Below, piece by piece: positions 6,399-15,375 of a stretch of DNA of 64,000 bases (positions are counted from its first letter, which is position 1; each line of letters opens with the position of its first letter). The translations under genes and the position numbers were made by a program. The DNA is taken from assembly GCF_940670765.1 (NCBI RefSeq), contig NZ_CALNVW010000025.1, positions 183,070 to 247,069 on the forward strand. Reading direction: 5' to 3'. This DNA is from Streptomyces sp. A 4/2. Lineage in GTDB: Bacteria > Actinomycetota > Actinomycetes > Streptomycetales > Streptomycetaceae. The notes beneath the pieces were generated by a model. The model was not told where the DNA came from. It made no database searches and saw nothing but the letters and a program-made list of their open reading frames with translations.

Positions 6399-8396
6399 CT
6401 ATCCGTGGTGCCCGTGTCTGCCGAGTCCGCCGAGGGTGGTGTTGCCACCCGCCGTGGTGAGGGTGATCTGGGTGCTGCCCGGGTCGTCCACCGGGGTGCC
6501 GGGGGCGGGGTCGACGTTGGTGACGAGGGCGCTGTCGTCACCGTTGCTGCCGCCCGCGATCTGGACGTTGGTGAACCCTGCCTGGTTCAGCATCTGCCTG
6601 GCGTCGGCGACGTTATGGCCCCGGACCTCGGGGATCGGGGTCTGCTGCGGGGTGGCCTTGGCCTTGGCGACCGTCAGGGTGACCGTCGAGCCCTTCTTCG
6701 CCTGGCCGCCGTCGGGCGACTGGGCGATGACCGTGCCGGGGGTCTGGTCCGACTCCTGGTCGGCGCCGCGGACGACCACGAATCCCACGTCGGTGAGCTG
6801 CTTGTTGGCGTCGTCGAACGTGTGGGTCTTGACGTCCGGTACATCGACCTTGTTCGAGGTCGCGATCTTGATGGTGACCTCGGAGCCCTTCTGGGCTTCG
6901 GTGTTGCCCTTCGGGGACTGGTCGAAGACCTTGCCCTCTTCGTTGTCGGACTCGACCTGCTGCGGGTTCACCTTGAAGCCCTTGCCTTCGAGGAGCTGTG
7001 TGGCCTCGTCCTCGGTGTCCCCGTTGACGTTGGGAACCTCGATCTTGGGGGCGCCGGTGGACACGACGACCGAGATGGTCTCGCCCTGCTTGATCTTCGG
7101 GCTGCCGAACTTCGGATCCTGGCTGCACACATTGCCCTTGGGCGCGTTGTCGCAGGGCTTGCTCTCGGCGACGGCCAGCTTCACTTTGGCGTTGACCGCG
7201 TACTCCTTCGCCTTGGCCAGTGGCTGGCCGACGAGCTGCGGTACGTCGACCTTGTCGCCGTCGCTGCCCGAGCTGGGGAAGAACGACTTGCCGATGAGGA
7301 TCGCGCCGACCAGGACCAGGACGCCCGCCGCGACGAGCAGGATCGTCGAGGTGTTGGACTTCTTCTGGCTGCCACGGCCGCGGCGGCGGTCGGGGCGGTC
7401 GTCGTACCCGTAACCGCCGTCGTCCGGATTCATCGGGGGCAGCATCGAGGTCTGGCCGCCGTCGGCCTGGTCCTGCTGGCGTATGGCGGTCGTGGGCTGC
7501 TCGGCCTCGTACCCGCCGTACCCGACCCCGGCCATGGCCGCGGTCGCGGCGACCGGCTGGCCGTCGAGGCAGGCCTCGATGTCGGCCCGCATCTCGTCGG
7601 CCGACTGGTAGCGGTAGTCGGGGTCCTTGACCAGGGCCTTGAGGACGATGGCGTCCATCTCGGGCGTGATCTCGGGGTCGAAGTTGCTCGGCGGCTGCGG
7701 CTCTTCGCGTACGTGCTGATAGGCGACGGCGACCGGGGAGTCCCCGATGAACGGCGGCCGTACCGTCAGCAGCTCGTAGAGGAGGCAGCCCGTGGAGTAC
7801 AGGTCGGAGCGGGCGTCGACCTGCTCGCCCTTGGCCTGCTCCGGGGAGAGGTACTGGGCGGTGCCGATGACCGCGGACGTCTGCGTCATGGTCATGCCGG
7901 AGTCGCCCATGGCGCGGGCGATGCCGAAGTCCATGACCTTGACCTGGCCGGTGCGCGTCAGCATGACGTTGGCCGGTTTGATGTCGCGGTGGACGATGCC
8001 GTTGCGGTGCGAGTACTCCAGCGCCTGGAGGATGCCGATGGTCATCTCCAGGGTGCGCTCGGGCAGCAGTCTGCGGCCCGAGTGCAGGAGTTCTCTCAGC
8101 GTCGATCCGTCGACGTACTCCATCACGATGTACGGGAGGGAGATGTTGTCGACGTAGTCCTCGCCGGTGTCGTAGACAGCGACGATCGCGGGGTGGTTGA
8201 GCGAGGCGGCCGACTGGGCCTCACGGCGGAACCGGGCCTGGAAGGACGGATCGCGGGCGAGGTCCGCCCGCAGCGTCTTCACGGCGACGGTGCGGCCGAG
8301 CCGGGTGTCGTGCGCGATGTGGACCTCGGCCATGCCACCACGGCCGAGCACCGAGCCCAGCTCGTACCGGCCGCCGAGGCGACGCGGCTCTTCCAT
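6399..8396 (-). CDS. pknB: PASTA-domain Ser/Thr protein kinase PknB
   Basis: This receptor-type kinase (665 residues) senses cell-wall fragments and phosphorylates division and wall-synthesis proteins. The kinase domain spans residues 11-270, with the glycine loop LGRGGMAE, Lys40, HRDIK (D138) and DFG (D156). The activation loop TMTQTSAVIGTA has several Thr. One membrane segment lies at about 351-370, followed by four PASTA repeats ending in a Gly/His-rich tail. The start is the ATG at 8396 (MEEPRRLGGRYELG); a longer reading frame exists upstream, but the kinase fold begins here. It is the last gene of the FHA-phosphatase-RodA-PBP operon. Confidence 0.95.
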   Translation of the reverse strand: MEEPRRLGGRYELGSVLGRGGMAEVHIAHDTRLGRTVAVKTLRADLARDPSFQARFRREAQSAASLNHPAIVAVYDTGEDYVDNISLPYIVMEYVDGSTLRELLHSGRRLLPERTLEMTIGILQALEYSHRNGIVHRDIKPANVMLTRTGQVKVMDFGIARAMGDSGMTMTQTSAVIGTAQYLSPEQAKGEQVDARSDLYSTGCLLYELLTVRPPFIGDSPVAVAYQHVREEPQPPSNFDPEITPEMDAIVLKALVKDPDYRYQSADEMRADIEACLDGQPVAATAAMAGVGYGGYEAEQPTTAIRQQDQADGGQTSMLPPMNPDDGGYGYDDRPDRRRGRGSQKKSNTSTILLVAAGVLVLVGAILIGKSFFPSSGSDGDKVDVPQLVGQPLAKAKEYAVNAKVKLAVAESKPCDNAPKGNVCSQDPKFGSPKIKQGETISVVVSTGAPKIEVPNVNGDTEDEATQLLEGKGFKVNPQQVESDNEEGKVFDQSPKGNTEAQKGSEVTIKIATSNKVDVPDVKTHTFDDANKQLTDVGFVVVRGADQESDQTPGTVIAQSPDGGQAKKGSTVTLTVAKAKATPQQTPIPEVRGHNVADARQMLNQAGFTNVQIAGGSNGDDSALVTNVDPAPGTPVDDPGSTQITLTTAGGNTTLGGLGRHGHHG

Positions 8397-8559
8397 AGCT
8401 AATCCAGCCCTCTCCGTATGTCCCGACCGCACCCTGGGGTGGTCCGGCGGTGTGCTGTTCGCGGATACGCTACCGGCCGCGGACGGCTGTTCAGGGCGCA
8501 ATCGTCAGCTGATATCGGACCGGTATCGGGTCGGTATCGTGCAGGTTCCGGCACAGCCG

Positions 8560-10020
8560 TCACTTCTCGCTGTTGATGACGGCCTGCATCATCGCCTTGG
8601 CGATCGGAGCGGCGAGACCGCCACCGGAGATGTGTTCGCGGGTGGCGTTCGAGTCCTCGACGACCACGGCGACGGCGACCGGGGAGCCCTGGGCGGTCTT
8701 GGCGTACGAGATGAACCAGGCGTACGGGTTGCCGCTGTTGTTGATGCCGTTCTGCGCGGTACCGGTCTTACCGCCGACGGTCGCACCCGGGATCTTGGCC
8801 ATGGTGCCGGTGCCCTTCTCGACCACCGTCTCCATCATCTGCTGGATCATCTGCGCGTGTTCCTTGGACATCGGCTCGCTCATCTTCTGCGGCTCCGTCT
8901 TGGCGACGGTGTCCAGATTGGGCGCGGTGAGCCGGTCGACCATGTACGGCTTCATGAGCGTGCCGTCGTTGGCGACCGCGGAGGCGACCATGGCCATCTG
9001 GAGCGGGGTGGCCGCCGTGTTGAACTGCCCGATGGAGGAGAGCGCGGTCTGTGCCCCGTCCATGTTCTTGGAGAAGACGCTCGCGTAGGCGCGGGTGGGG
9101 GTGAACTGCTCGCTGTTGAAGCCGAACTTCTCCGCCTCCGCCCGCATCTTGTCTTCACCGAGGTCGGCGCCGATCTTGCCGAAGACGGTGTTGCAGGAGA
9201 CCTGCAGCGCCAGACGGAGACTCGCGTTCTTGCAGGGGAGGGGGCCCTCGTTCGGCAGGTCCTGCGTGGAGAGAGGCAGCTTCCACGGGAGCGGGGAGTC
9301 GGTCGGGGAATCGATGTTGCTGTACAGCCCGTTCTCCAGGGCGGCTGCCGCAGTGACCACCTTGAAGGCGGAGCCCGGCGGGTAGGTCTGGCGCAGCGCC
9401 CGGTTGAGCATGGGCTGGCTCTTGTCGTCGAGCAGCTTCTTGTAGTTCTTCGAGTCCGTGTCGGTGTTCCCGGCGAAGGACGAGGGGTCGTACGACGGCG
9501 TCGACGCCAGCGCGAGGATCGCGCCGGTCTTCGGGTCGAGGGCGACCGCCGCGCCCTTCTTGTCACCGAGGCCCTTGAACGCGGCCTTCTGGGCGTCCGC
9601 GTTCAGGGTGGTGACGACGTTGCCGCCCTGCTTCTTCGTGCCGGTGAACATGGAGAGCGTGCGGTCGAAGAAGAGCCGGTCGTCGTTGCCGGTGAGGATC
9701 GAGTCGTTCAGCTTCTCCAGCTGGGTGGCGTCGAAGACCTGCGAGGAGTACCCGGTGACGGGCGCCCACATCGGGCCGTCCTTCCAGGTGCGCTTGTACT
9801 TGTAGTACGTGCTGTCGCTGACGACGGACCCGGTGATGGGGTTGCCGTCGACGATGATGTTGCCCCGCTCGTGGGCGTACCGCTCGATGCCGATGCGGAG
9901 GTTCTGCTTCTTCGCGTTGAGTTCGTCGGCCTGGCCGTACTGGAGCCAGTTGGTGCGGACGATCAGGGCGAGGATGAGCACACCGCAGAAGATGGCGATC
10001 CGGCGCAGGGGCTTGTTCAC
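8560..10020 (-). CDS. pbpA: Class B penicillin-binding protein PbpA
   Basis: This peptidoglycan transpeptidase (486 residues) has one N-terminal membrane segment (IAIFCGVLILALIV) followed by a dimerisation-like domain. The penicillin-binding domain shows all three motifs: S217-x-x-K220 in PGSAFK, SxN as S275-C-N277, and KTG at 418-420. Its start overlaps the rodA stop by four bases, so the two are coupled, which fits the SEDS-bPBP pairing. It probably cross-links glycan made by the RodA partner during growth or sporulation. The downstream pknB is 163 bp away and may also have its own promoter. Confidence 0.95.
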   Translation of the reverse strand: MNKPLRRIAIFCGVLILALIVRTNWLQYGQADELNAKKQNLRIGIERYAHERGNIIVDGNPITGSVVSDSTYYKYKRTWKDGPMWAPVTGYSSQVFDATQLEKLNDSILTGNDDRLFFDRTLSMFTGTKKQGGNVVTTLNADAQKAAFKGLGDKKGAAVALDPKTGAILALASTPSYDPSSFAGNTDTDSKNYKKLLDDKSQPMLNRALRQTYPPGSAFKVVTAAAALENGLYSNIDSPTDSPLPWKLPLSTQDLPNEGPLPCKNASLRLALQVSCNTVFGKIGADLGEDKMRAEAEKFGFNSEQFTPTRAYASVFSKNMDGAQTALSSIGQFNTAATPLQMAMVASAVANDGTLMKPYMVDRLTAPNLDTVAKTEPQKMSEPMSKEHAQMIQQMMETVVEKGTGTMAKIPGATVGGKTGTAQNGINNSGNPYAWFISYAKTAQGSPVAVAVVVEDSNATREHISGGGLAAPIAKAMMQAVINSEK

Positions 10021-11435
10021 GGTCGGACCACCTGGGTCATCTCGGCGTCGGGGGACGGGGCGGGGGCCGGTGCCGGGCGGCGGGCGGTGTCGCTGATGCG
10101 GATCAGGATGCCGATCAGTGCCCAGTTCGCGAGCACGGAGGAACCGCCGTACGCCATGAACGGCATGGTCATACCGGTCAGCGGGATGAGGCCCATGACA
10201 CCGCCGGCCACGACGAAGACCTGGATGCCGAAGGCGCTGGAGAGGCCGACGGCGAGGAGCTTGCCGAAGGGGTCGCGGGCGGCCAGCGAGGTGCGGATGC
10301 CGCGCTCCACGATCAGGCCGTACACCAGCAGGATCGCCATCATGCCGGCGAGGCCGAGCTCCTCACCGGCGGTGGAGAGGATGAAGTCGGCGTTCGCGGC
10401 GAATCCGATGAGGTCGGAGTTGCCCTGCCCGAGGCCGGTACCGAGGGTCCCGCCGGCGCCGAACGACATGGCGGCTTCGGAGATCTGCCGGCAGGCGCCG
10501 CTCGGGTCGGTCGCGTAGCAGCTGAACGGGTCCATCCAGGCGGTGACGCGGTCCTGGACGTGCGGTTCGAAGGTGGCGACGGTGACCGCGCCGACAGCGG
10601 ACATCAGCAGACCGAACACGATCCAGCTGGTGCGCTCGGTGGCGACGTACAGCATCACGACGAAGAGCCCGAAGAACAGCAGCGAGGTGCCGAGGTCGGT
10701 CTCGAAGACCAGGATGAGGATCGACAGGGCCCAGAGGGCCAGGATCGGTCCGAGGTCACGGCCACGCGGCAGGTACAAGCCCATGAAACGGCGGCTGGCC
10801 AGGGCCAGGGCGTCCCGCTTCACCATCAGGTAGCCGGAGAAGAACACCGCGATGATGATCTTCGCGAACTCGCCCGGCTGGATCGAGAAGCTGCCGATCC
10901 TGATCCAGATCTTGGCGCCGTACACGGAGGGGAAGAACATCGGCGCGATCAGCAGGACCAGCGCCACCACCATCGAGATGTAGGTGTAGCGCTGCAGGAC
11001 GCGGTGGTCCTTGAGCAGCACCAGTACGGCGACGAAGAGGGCGACGCCCAGCGCCGAGTACAGCAGCTGCTTGGGGGCGTCCGGGCTGAAGGAGTGGTAC
11101 AGCGCCTTGGACTGCCGGATCAGGCGTGGTGACTGGTCCAGGCGCCAGATCAGTGCCAGGCCGATCCCGTTGAGGAGCGTGGCCAGTGGCAGCAGCAGCG
11201 GGTCGGCGTACCGCGCGAACTTGCGGACCACGAGGTGGCCGACGCCCGCGAGCAGGGTGAGACCCGTGCCGTAACCGAGCATGCCGGAGGGCAGCGAACC
11301 GTTCATCGCGAGGCCGACGTTGGCGTACGCGAACACCGAGATGAAGACGGCGAAGGCGACGAGCATCAGCTCGGTGTTGCGGCGGCTCGGTGCTTCGATC
11401 GCGCCGATCGTGGTCGTGTTGGTGACAACGCTCAT
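10017..11435 (-). CDS. rodA: SEDS family peptidoglycan glycosyltransferase RodA/FtsW
   Basis: This polytopic membrane protein (472 residues) polymerises lipid II into glycan strands. About ten to twelve hydrophobic segments are visible. Conserved SEDS stretches include YVATERTSW and the C-terminal GLIPLTGMTMPFMAYGGSS, which is diagnostic for the family. The start is ATG, and the gene lies 24 bases downstream of the pstP stop. It overlaps pbpA by four bases, its cognate class B PBP. It is RodA-like by operon context, since FtsW is normally in the dcw cluster. The PASTA kinase of the same operon may control this pair. Confidence 0.95.
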   Translation of the reverse strand: MSVVTNTTTIGAIEAPSRRNTELMLVAFAVFISVFAYANVGLAMNGSLPSGMLGYGTGLTLLAGVGHLVVRKFARYADPLLLPLATLLNGIGLALIWRLDQSPRLIRQSKALYHSFSPDAPKQLLYSALGVALFVAVLVLLKDHRVLQRYTYISMVVALVLLIAPMFFPSVYGAKIWIRIGSFSIQPGEFAKIIIAVFFSGYLMVKRDALALASRRFMGLYLPRGRDLGPILALWALSILILVFETDLGTSLLFFGLFVVMLYVATERTSWIVFGLLMSAVGAVTVATFEPHVQDRVTAWMDPFSCYATDPSGACRQISEAAMSFGAGGTLGTGLGQGNSDLIGFAANADFILSTAGEELGLAGMMAILLVYGLIVERGIRTSLAARDPFGKLLAVGLSSAFGIQVFVVAGGVMGLIPLTGMTMPFMAYGGSSVLANWALIGILIRISDTARRPAPAPAPSPDAEMTQVVRP

Positions 11436-11459
11436 GGTGGTGAAAGGCCCCCTACGGCT

Positions 11460-12968
11460 CTACTGCTTACCGCACAACGGGACCAGCTTCTGTTCATCCT
11501 CCGAGAGGCTGGGGCCGGGCGTGGGTTTGTCGCTGGGCTTGGCGTTGGGCGAAGGCGTCACGGTCTTGGTCTTGGGGGACCCGACGGTGGTCGCGCTGTG
11601 TGTGGTGCGGGTACCCGGCGCGCTGGTGGTCTTGTTCTCGTCCTCGACCTTGCGGCGTTCCGCGTCCTTCTTGCAGGCGTTGGCCTGGTCGGCGAGTTCC
11701 GTGATCTTGCGGTTCGCCTGGCTGAGGCTGCCTGCGGTGATGGTCGCGTCGACCTGCTTGCGCTGGTACGGCGGGAGGTACTTGAGTTCGATCTCGGGGT
11801 GGTCCTTCTCGACCTTCGAGAGCGAGATCCAGGCGAGGTCCTGGCTGATGCCCTGGTAGAGCGCGACGTGCTCGTTGTTGGAGCCGACGTAGTACTGGTT
11901 CTGGGTCCAGCGGTAGCCGCCGTACAGGCCGCCGCCGACGACCGCGAGGACGAGCACGGTGTACAGCGAGCGCTTGAGCCACTTACGGCCGCCGGACGGC
12001 TTGGTGAAGTCCTCGTCGCTGTAGGAGCCGAAGCTGCCGTCGGGGGCCGCGCCGTATCCGTCGCCGCTTCCGGGCGGGCCGAAGCCGCCGGGCGCGGGCG
12101 GCGGGGACGCCTGACGGCCGAGGCCGGACGCGCGCCCGGCGGGGGTCTGCATGGCCCCGCCGTCGTGCTGGGCCGCCTGGTTCTCGGCGACCGCGCCGAC
12201 GACGACCGGGGTGTCGTTGAGCTGCTGCGCCAGGGAGTCGTTGGAGTCGACGTCGAGGACGTCGGCGACGATGCAGGTGATGTTGTCGGGACCGCCGCCG
12301 CGCAGGGCGAGCTGAATCAGCTCCTGGATCGTCTCCGCGGGGCCCTGGTAGCTGGCGAGGGTGTCTTCCATCGTCTGGTGGGAGACGACGCCGGAGAGCC
12401 CGTCGGAGCAGATCATGTAGCGGTCGCCGGCCCTGACCTCACGGATGGAGAGGTCGGGTTCGACGTGTTCGCCGCTGCCCAGCGCGCGCATCAGCAGGGA
12501 GCGCTGCGGGTGGGTGGTGGCTTCTTCCTCGGTGATGCGGCCTTCGTCGACGAGGCGCTGCACCCAGGTGTGGTCCTGGGTGATCTGCGTGAGGACGCCG
12601 TCGCGCAGCAGGTAGGCGCGGGAGTCCCCGACGTGGACGAGGCCGAGCCGCTGACCGGTCCAGAGGAGGGCGGTGAGCGTGGTGCCCATGCCTTCGAGCT
12701 GGGGGTCCTCCTCGACCATCATGCGGAGCTGGTCGTTGGCCCGCTGCACGGCGGTGCCGAGCGAGGTGAGGATGTCCGAACCGGGGACGTCGTCGTCGAG
12801 CGTGACGAGCGTGGAGATGACCTCGGAGCTCGCGACCTCACCGGCGGCCTGGCCGCCCATTCCGTCGGCGATGGCGAGGAGCCGGGGGCCGGCGTAGCCG
12901 GAGTCCTCGTTTCCCTCGCGGATCATGCCCTTGTGCGAACCGGCGGCGAAGCGCAGGGACAGACTCAT
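11460..12968 (-). CDS. pstP: PP2C-type protein phosphatase PstP
   Basis: This Mn-dependent Ser/Thr phosphatase (502 residues) should reverse phosphorylation by PknB and related kinases. The catalytic domain (residues 1-240) has the metal-binding motifs EGNEDS (20-22) and ADGMGG (D35-G39), and SDGLSG further on. A Pro/Gly-rich linker precedes a single membrane segment (SLYTVLVLAVVGGGLYGGY) and an extracytoplasmic tail. I start at ATG 12968 (MSLSLRFAAGSHKG) with GCGAGGTG just upstream; an in-frame extension lies before it but is not conserved-looking. It is third in the operon after fhaA and fhaB. Confidence 0.95.
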   Translation of the reverse strand: MSLSLRFAAGSHKGMIREGNEDSGYAGPRLLAIADGMGGQAAGEVASSEVISTLVTLDDDVPGSDILTSLGTAVQRANDQLRMMVEEDPQLEGMGTTLTALLWTGQRLGLVHVGDSRAYLLRDGVLTQITQDHTWVQRLVDEGRITEEEATTHPQRSLLMRALGSGEHVEPDLSIREVRAGDRYMICSDGLSGVVSHQTMEDTLASYQGPAETIQELIQLALRGGGPDNITCIVADVLDVDSNDSLAQQLNDTPVVVGAVAENQAAQHDGGAMQTPAGRASGLGRQASPPPAPGGFGPPGSGDGYGAAPDGSFGSYSDEDFTKPSGGRKWLKRSLYTVLVLAVVGGGLYGGYRWTQNQYYVGSNNEHVALYQGISQDLAWISLSKVEKDHPEIELKYLPPYQRKQVDATITAGSLSQANRKITELADQANACKKDAERRKVEDENKTTSAPGTRTTHSATTVGSPKTKTVTPSPNAKPSDKPTPGPSLSEDEQKLVPLCGKQ

Positions 12969-13097
12969 GCGCACCTCGCCCGTCGGCTCCGGGTACAACC
13001 GGTCTCGAGCCACACTGCCCACCCTCCGGTCGGGAGCACGCCCCGGCCCGTTGCCGGGACCGCTGCGGCTCGCTCGCTCCGCTCGCTCATTGTCGTA

Positions 13098-13616
13098 CTA
13101 CTTCCGCAGCTCGATGACGGTCTTGCCGATGCGGATCGGTGCGCCCAGCGGGATCGGTGTCGGGGTGGTCAGCCGGGTCCGGTCGAGATACGTGCCGTTG
13201 GTGGACCCGAGATCCTCGACGATCCACTGGCCGTCACGGTCGGGGTAGATCCTGGCATGCCTGCTGGACGCGTAGTCGTCGTCCAGCACGATTGTTGAAT
13301 CATGTGCCCGGCCCAGCGTCACGGTCTGGCCCTGCAGGGCGACCGTGGTGCCGGTGAGGCTGCCCTCGGATACGACGAGTTTGGTGGGTGCGCCCCGGCG
13401 CTGGCGGCCGGTGGCCGGCTGCTGGCGCTGTTGCGGAGGCGCGGTGGCCTGCCGCGCGGTCTGCTGGGGTCGTGTGTCGGTGTTGCGGCGTGAGCCGCGT
13501 TGTGTGACACGCGTTCCGAACAGATCGCTGCGGATGACCTGGACGGCCACGATCACGAACAGCCACAGAACAGCTAGGAAACCTAGCCGCATGACCGTCA
13601 GGGTCAGCTCTGACAT
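13098..13616 (-). CDS. fhaB: FHA domain protein FhaB (FipA-like)
   Basis: This phosphothreonine-binding adaptor has 172 residues. An N-terminal membrane segment (LGFLAVLWLFVIVAVQVI) is followed by a Gln/Pro-rich linker and a C-terminal FHA domain at about residues 95-168. The FHA motifs are present: LGRAHDSTI, SSRHARI and LGSTNGTY. It is known in mycobacteria to link PknB/PstP signalling to division proteins. It lies 10 bases after fhaA. The 129-bp gap before pstP contains only short GC-rich repeats (CTCGCTC-type). Confidence 0.93.
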   Translation of the reverse strand: MSELTLTVMRLGFLAVLWLFVIVAVQVIRSDLFGTRVTQRGSRRNTDTRPQQTARQATAPPQQRQQPATGRQRRGAPTKLVVSEGSLTGTTVALQGQTVTLGRAHDSTIVLDDDYASSRHARIYPDRDGQWIVEDLGSTNGTYLDRTRLTTPTPIPLGAPIRIGKTVIELRK

Positions 13617-13626
13617 TGCCCCCGCT

Positions 13627-14457
13627 TCACCCTTCGGCTTGCCGGTAAACGATGGTGGAATTGCCCACGACGATCCGCGAGCCGTCGCGGAGCGTAGCGC
13701 GGGTGGTGTGCTGTCCGTCTACCACGATGCCGTTGGTGGAACCGAGATCCTGGATCGTCGAGGGGGAACCGGCGCGGATCTCGCAGTGCCGGCGGGATAC
13801 GCCGGGGTCGTCGATCCGCACGTCGGCTTCGGTGCTGCGGCCGAGGACCAGAGTGGCGCGCGAGATCTGGTGGCGGGTGCCGTTGACCTCGATCCAGCGC
13901 CGGGTCTGGGTGCTCGGCATGGGGCCCGGCGAGGGTGTCCGGCCCGCGGGGCGATTGGCTCCGGGCGGCGGTGTGGCCGGCATGGGCGGGGCGGCCGAGG
14001 GCGGGTAGCCGTAGCCGCCTGCGCCGGGGCGCTGGGGGGCCGGGGGCGCCGCGGGACCGCGGTCGGCGCTCTGCTGGTTGGTGCTGGAGGCGAGGGTGCG
14101 GCTGCGGACGCGGTAGAGGCCGGTGTCGAGGTCGTCGGCCTTCTCCAGGTGGACCTTGATGGGGCCCATGAAGGCGTACCGCTGCTGCTTCGCGTAGTCG
14201 CGGACGAGCCCGGACAGTTCGTCGCCGAGCTGACCCGAGTACGGGCTGAGGCGCTCGTAGTCCGGTGTGCTCAGTTCGACGATGAAGTCGTTGGGTACGA
14301 CCGTCCGTTCGCGGTTCCAGATCGTTGCGTTGTTGTCGCATTCGCGCTGGAGCGCGCCGGCGATCTCGACGGGCTGGACCTCGGACTTGAACACCTTCGC
14401 GAAGGTGCCGTTGACCAGACCTTCGAGACGTTGCTCGAACTTCTTCATGACTCCCAT
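13627..14457 (-). CDS. fhaA: DUF3662 and FHA domain protein FhaA
   Basis: This cytoplasmic scaffold (276 residues) has an N-terminal DUF3662 domain (about residues 1-120, starting MKKFEQRLEGLVNGTFAKVF) and a C-terminal FHA domain (about 200-272) with LGRSTEADV, VSRRHCEI and LGSTNG. A Pro/Gly-rich linker joins them. In mycobacteria FhaA binds phosphorylated MviN and PknB. It is the first gene of the minus-strand operon. The ATG at 14457 is preceded by a strong GGAGGAGGT site. Confidence 0.95.
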   Translation of the reverse strand: MGVMKKFEQRLEGLVNGTFAKVFKSEVQPVEIAGALQRECDNNATIWNRERTVVPNDFIVELSTPDYERLSPYSGQLGDELSGLVRDYAKQQRYAFMGPIKVHLEKADDLDTGLYRVRSRTLASSTNQQSADRGPAAPPAPQRPGAGGYGYPPSAAPPMPATPPPGANRPAGRTPSPGPMPSTQTRRWIEVNGTRHQISRATLVLGRSTEADVRIDDPGVSRRHCEIRAGSPSTIQDLGSTNGIVVDGQHTTRATLRDGSRIVVGNSTIVYRQAEG

Positions 14458-14774
14458 GAGGCACCTCCTCCGTCGTTGCCGTCCTGGTACTGCTTACTGA
14501 TCGTATCCACGCGTGGGGAAAACGGCTGGTTCCCCTTGTCCGGCCTGTGGACGAGTGTCACCTCTCACACGGATCGTAGAGGTGGCTCCTCTCCCAGTGT
14601 CCCGCACGCATGGTTCACGTAGGAGGAGTGGGTGTGAAGGCCCCTCGTTCCACGAGGTGGGTGCCGGTCGCCTCCCCTGCGGAACGGATGTGAATCCACC
14701 CTGTCCAGCGTGCTAATCTTCCGGATGTCGCCAGGGAAACGCACCAGCCGGTGCGGGTCTCGGATACACCACTT
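14458..14774. other. Intergenic region of about 315 bp upstream of fhaA and tRNA-Leu
   Basis: This stretch should contain the promoters of the fhaA operon (reading left) and of the tRNA (reading right). A small inverted repeat, CCTCGT/ACGAGG, lies at 14643-14657. A TAATCT hexamer at about 14714 could be a -10 for the tRNA, but no matching -35 is clear. I see no coding sequence. Confidence 0.5.
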
Positions 14775-14860
14775 GCGCGAGTGGCGGAACGGCAGACGCG
14801 CTGGCTTCAGGTGCCAGTGTCCTTAGGGACGTGGGGGTTCAAATCCCCCCTCGCGCACCA
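14775..14860 (+). tRNA. tRNA-Leu (anticodon CAG), CCA encoded
   Basis: A full class II tRNA cloverleaf is visible. The acceptor arms are GCGCGAG (14775-14781) and CTCGCGC (14850-14856). The anticodon stem is CTGGC/GCCAG with CAG at 14808-14810. The long variable arm has GTCC/GGGAC and the T arm is GGGGG-TTCAAAT-CCCCC. The 3' CCA is encoded in the DNA. It reads the CUG leucine codon, the main leucine codon at this GC content. No integrase or att-like duplication of its 3' end is seen nearby. Confidence 0.97.
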
Positions 14861-14873
14861 TCGGAAACCGATG

Positions 14874-14917
14874 AACGGGTTCCCGGCAGTGATGAAAATC
14901 GCTGTCGGGGGCCCGTT
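14874..14917 (+). terminator. 20-bp stem-loop with GAAA loop, tRNA-Leu terminator
   Basis: Arms 14874-14893 and 14898-14917 pair along all 20 positions when G-U pairs are allowed, closing on a GAAA tetraloop and followed by TCT. It starts 14 bases after the tRNA CCA. The several G-U pairs make it stable as RNA in the plus-strand direction only. Confidence 0.85.
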
Positions 14918-15012
14918 TCTCGTTGGCGGGGATACACGGTCCGAGGCTCCAGGAGGTTCCGGCCTAGACTGGTGCGGTTCGGAACACGGTCCAGGCGGTT
15001 GGGGAAGGCGTA

Positions 15013-15375
15013 GTGGCGGCAGGCGTCGACAGGTTCGAGGATCCTTCCGCCGAGGTGCTCGCGGAGGCAGCCGCCGCTTTCGGTCTGCTGGCCTCGTCGG
15101 CCCGGCTGCACATCGTGTGGGCGCTGGCGCAGGGCGAGAGTGACGTGACCGGGCTGGCGGAACGGGTGGGCGGTGCGCTGCCCGCGGTGAGCCAGCATCT
15201 GACGAAGCTGAAACTGGCCGGTCTGGTGCGTTCCCGGCGGGAGGGGCGGCGGCAGGTGTACTTCGTCGACGATCCCGAGGTCGTGACGGTGGTGCGGCTG
15301 ATGGTCGGCCAGCTGTCGGCGCGCGCCGGGGGAGGCACCTCCCGGGTGGATCACCTCCGTGGGACAGGCACCTGA
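15013..15375 (+). CDS. ArsR family transcriptional regulator
   Basis: This winged-helix repressor (120 residues) has the usual ArsR core: RLHIVWALAQGESDVTGLAE, then the recognition helix region ALPAVSQHLTKLKLAGLV and the wing RREGRRQVYFV. There is no CXC metal site in the DNA-binding region and no Cys at all, so any metal would be bound by His/Asp in the last part (VDDPEVVTVVRLMVGQL), as in NmtR/CzrA-like sensors. The GTG start follows AAGG weakly. It overlaps the following P-type ATPase gene by 17 bases, so it very likely controls that gene and itself. Confidence 0.9.
   Translation: MAAGVDRFEDPSAEVLAEAAAAFGLLASSARLHIVWALAQGESDVTGLAERVGGALPAVSQHLTKLKLAGLVRSRREGRRQVYFVDDPEVVTVVRLMVGQLSARAGGGTSRVDHLRGTGT

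Noticed and set aside
6222..8402. Long plus-strand open frame of 726 codons opposite pknB
   Set aside because: It is antisense to a clear kinase/PASTA gene, has no domain that I recognise, and reflects third-position GC bias only.
8197..13298. Several plus-strand frames of 500-770 codons opposite pbpA, rodA and pstP
   Set aside because: All are shadows of well-identified minus-strand genes with conserved motifs; their composition is Arg/Gly/Val-rich without family features.
14775..14860. tRNA-Leu as an integration site of a mobile element
   Set aside because: No integrase, no repeated tRNA 3' end and no change in composition next to it; downstream genes look native.
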